From Akkermansiaceae bacterium UBA4589 (GTDB lineage: Bacteria > Verrucomicrobiota > Verrucomicrobiia > Verrucomicrobiales > Akkermansiaceae): DNA of 64,000 bases. A model generated the notes under the pieces. The model saw only the letters and a program-made list of their open reading frames with translations, did not search any database and had not been told where the DNA came from. Location of the stretch: NCBI GenBank assembly GCA_002387565.1, contig DGJT01000005.1, positions 32,099-96,098 of the forward strand, read 5' to 3'. Shown here piece by piece: positions 62,205 to 64,000 of the stretch (the first letter of the stretch is position 1; every line of letters starts with the position of its first letter). The position numbers were made by a program, and so were the translations under genes.

Positions 62205-62783
62205 ATGAAAGCGTTAAAATTAGGCACAATCATCACCCTTACCCTGCTTCTTAGTCACTGTCAGCATATGAGTTTACCCCAGAAACAGCACCAAGTCCTC
62301 ATTAGTGTCGCCGATCAAAAAATGCGCGTCTATGATGAGCAAGGCATGTGTCTAGGCAGTTATCCTATATCCACCTCTAAATTCGGCCTAGGTAGCGAAC
62401 TAGGTAGTCACAAAACTCCACTAGGCAAACTTAAAATCGCCAAAAAAATCGGTCATGGCGCCGAATCAGGCACCGTATTCTCTAGCCGCAAACCCACAGG
62501 AGAAATCCTCAAACCCAACTCCCCAGGCCGCGACCCTATCGTCACCCGCATCCTCTGGCTCAAAGGCGTAGAACCTCATAACAAAAACACCTTTAGACGC
62601 TACATCTACATCCACGGCACCCCAGAAGAGCGCAAGATAGGCTCAGCTGCCAGCTACGGCTGCATACGCATGAAATCCAAGCATATAATCACCTTCTTCG
62701 ACCAAGTAGCCCAAGGCACCCAAGTCACCATATTCCCCGAAAGCTTCCTGGAACACCAAGCCAAGCTCAACGAGAAAGCATGA
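62205..62783 (+). CDS. L,D-transpeptidase (YkuD domain) lipoprotein
   Basis: The enzyme makes 3-3 peptide crosslinks in peptidoglycan or anchors proteins to it. The 192 residues start with a lipoprotein signal ending at LLSHC (Cys19). The YkuD domain (about 28-175) has the catalytic set H137 in IHGTPEE and C153 in SYGCIRM, the HxG...SxGCIRM motif. It is lipid-anchored in the periplasm. The codons toward the 3' end are clearly richer in C than those of its neighbours. The accessory region starts right after this gene. Confidence 0.9.
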   Translation: MKALKLGTIITLTLLLSHCQHMSLPQKQHQVLISVADQKMRVYDEQGMCLGSYPISTSKFGLGSELGSHKTPLGKLKIAKKIGHGAESGTVFSSRKPTGEILKPNSPGRDPIVTRILWLKGVEPHNKNTFRRYIYIHGTPEERKIGSAASYGCIRMKSKHIITFFDQVAQGTQVTIFPESFLEHQAKLNEKA

Positions 62784-63014
62784 AGTTATCAAAGATAAAA
62801 GGACTTGTTTCTTAAAAATACAGTATATTCGACTAGAGTTTTGGTTGGCTCGTGTGTTCAATTCATACAGCTAAATCAAAAATCAAAGAACCGACGCCCA
62901 AGACTTTAGAGGAAATGAACTTTTCAATACTCATAAAAATAGTGAGATTTTAAAAACCGACCCAAAAGATTAGCGACTAAAGATGATATGACAAGATTTA
63001 TTTTGAGCCTTAAG

Positions 63015-63284
63015 TTAATCGTAATGACCTCTTATAGAGATAATCACAAGGATGTTTTCAGCTCTTTGAGTTTCTACTTTATAGATAATTCTGTCCTTGA
63101 GGTTTATTCTTCTAGACCACCATCCTTGTAAGTTAGCTTTTAAAGGCTCAGGCTTTCCTATACCAATAAAAGGGTCTCTTTCAATAGCTTGTATAAGCTT
63201 GTTGATTTGCTTAAACTGTTTAGAGTTAGTGGTTTGCCAATAAAGATAATCTTTCCAAGCTTTATCTGTAAATTGTTTAATCAT
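63015..63284 (-). CDS. yoeB: YoeB-type ribosome-dependent mRNA endonuclease toxin
   Basis: YoeB cuts mRNA in the ribosomal A site when its antitoxin is degraded. The 89-residue product has the RelE-like pattern with KPEPLKANLQGWWSRRI, the arginine of KDRIIYKV and a C-terminal RGHYD. The last supplies the catalytic His and Tyr seen in YoeB. The start overlaps the antitoxin stop by 8 bases, so the two are translationally coupled. It is intact, unlike the recombinase gene nearby. Confidence 0.93.
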   Translation of the reverse strand: MIKQFTDKAWKDYLYWQTTNSKQFKQINKLIQAIERDPFIGIGKPEPLKANLQGWWSRRINLKDRIIYKVETQRAENILVIISIRGHYD

Positions 63285-63531
63285 CCAGCAATTCTCTTGT
63301 TGTTACTTGACCTCTATTAGCTTGGTCTATGCTTTCAAAGAGACGCTTTAAATCATGTGTTTCTAAAATGTGTATGGTTTCCATCCAGCTAGAGTAATCC
63401 TCTTTACTCATTAATACAGCCTCTCCTTTATGTTTGGAGCGAGTAATAAGTATAGGTTCATGATTATTGCAACATTCATCAATGATTGAAGCAAAGTTTT
63501 GTCTTGCGTGAGAGTAAGTAGTAGTTTGCAT
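63277..63531 (-). CDS. yefM: YefM/Phd-type antitoxin
   Basis: The 84-residue antitoxin begins with TYSHARQNFASIIDECC (the TYSexRxxL DNA-binding fold of YefM) and has EPILITRSKHKGEAVLMSKEDY, the typical dimerisation core. Its C-terminal helix (about 50-84) would wrap YoeB. It probably represses its own promoter in 63532-63600 together with the toxin. The pair lies in the accessory end of the window next to a recombinase fragment. Confidence 0.93.
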   Translation of the reverse strand: MQTTTYSHARQNFASIIDECCNNHEPILITRSKHKGEAVLMSKEDYSSWMETIHILETHDLKRLFESIDQANRGQVTTRELLDD

Positions 63532-63643
63532 AAGATAACAATTAAGTACAACTATTTGTACGTAATTAAAGAAGATAAGTCAATAGTTATTTATCTTGCG
63601 CTATTTGCTCGAGCGGATGACACTTAGCATACACAGCTTTGAG

Positions 63644-63834
63644 TTATTCAATACTCACCTGTGTGTAGATAGTTGTGGTATCTAGTTTCTCATGCGCTAA
63701 GAGTTGCTGGATATACCTAATATCAGCATCTCCCTCTAACATATGCGTAGCACAACTATGTCTGAGCAAATGACAAGAACCTTGCTTATTAATCCCTGCT
63801 TGTTTGGTTTTTGAATAGGTTGGAATTCTGGTTA
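63644..63834 (-). pseudogene. C-terminal fragment of a tyrosine recombinase/integrase
   Basis: The 63-codon remnant reads KQAGINKQGSCHLLRHSCATH, then EGDADIRYIQQLLAHEK and TTTIYTQVSIE before TAA (63644-63646). It contains the second catalytic arginine (HLLRH), the histidine of LLAH and the tyrosine nucleophile in IYTQV. The N-terminal core-binding domain and the first catalytic arginine are missing. Upstream the frame meets a stop a few codons before the hairpin-cluster repeat at 63841. The break therefore coincides with that element. It resembles the XerD/phage-integrase and integron-integrase class. Confidence 0.85.
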
Positions 63835-63840
63835 GTTATC

Positions 63841-64000
63841 AAATCAGCTAGCGAAACCTCAAAGCGAATAGCGCATGAGGTAAGACCCTAGCCTCGAAGA
63901 GGTGAAGTTAGCCTGAATAAGGCTAATTGAATCACTAGCGTGGCTGATAAGAGAAAATCATTTATGATTTTGCCCGAAGGGTGAGCGACAGCCTGAGTAA
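63841..64000. repeat. Hairpin-cluster repeat element, copy at window end
   Basis: The element shares AAATCAGCTAGCGAA, AGCGTGGCTGATAAGA (63937-63952) and the 22-base stretch 63968-63989 with the copy at 10107. Between the first two blocks lie several small hairpins: ACCTCA/TGAGGT, CCTC-GAA-GAGG and TTAGCCT/AGGCTAA. A hairpin AAAATCA/TGATTTT takes the place of the CAAAAG/CTTTTG hairpin of the other copy, before the common 22 bases. It may continue past the window. Confidence 0.8.

Overview
The window is a stretch of a bacterial chromosome of moderate-to-low GC, densely coded on both strands. The gene content points to the PVC group, most likely Verrucomicrobiota (an inference; no rRNA is present to prove it). 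The clues are a PVC-type c-heme domain, the long form of IspG, System II (ResB/ResC) cytochrome c maturation, a B-type succinate dehydrogenase (sdhC-sdhA-sdhB), an exosortase fused to an EpsI domain, tandem PilB/GspE ATPases, a DUF5069-type protein and a formylglycine sulfatase. Start codons are preceded by A/T-rich sequence, mostly without a purine-rich Shine-Dalgarno motif. Layout, left to right. 1-0.6 kb: 5' end of a gluconokinase-like gene, then tmRNA. 0.6-5 kb: a c-heme protein and two PilB/GspE assembly ATPases. 5-9.2 kb: sdhCAB with its terminator and a duplicated 3' end. 9.3-12.3 kb: a Nudix-like gene, a repeat-rich noncoding block and comM. 12.5-17.7 kb: a MacAB-TolC-like export operon. 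17.7-24.2 kb: trkH, trkA, a membrane-anchored unknown and polA. 24.3-26.4 kb: an IS4-type transposase fragment and a sulfatase. 26.7-30.8 kb: fabD, then pilT with three overlapping genes that look like a PilM/N/O-type alignment complex. 30.8-36.3 kb: resC, resB, a lipoprotein and trxB. 36.5-41.4 kb: a dnaJ-rsmE-exosortase-Wzy cluster. 41.6-47.4 kb: a TIGR04282-type glycosyltransferase, ftsK, a HEPN/Abi_2 defence candidate and a GH113-like hydrolase. 47.5-52.2 kb: rpsF, ssb, repeats, pabB, a GGCT-like protein, a glyoxalase-like protein and queA. 52.3-58.8 kb: a secreted protein, ispG, an amidase, a sugar-epimerase-like protein and ahcY. 58.9-62.8 kb: two Skp/OmpH paralogues, lpxD, mntR, a DUF5069-type gene and an L,D-transpeptidase. 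62.8-64 kb: yefM-yoeB and a truncated tyrosine recombinase. Most of the window is core: envelope building, respiration, pilus or secretion motors, K+ uptake and DNA maintenance. Accessory material is limited to small islands: the IS4 fragment with the sulfatase, the Abi gene, the toxin-antitoxin pair and the integrase fragment. The most unusual content is noncoding. One repeat family is made of clustered short hairpins sharing a GCTGATAAGA core and a motif starting GCCCGAAGGG. A second family is a roughly 103-bp MITE-like element whose two copies lie just after the stop codons of ssb and queA, each in the direction of its gene. The ssb copy is followed by a short direct-repeat array.
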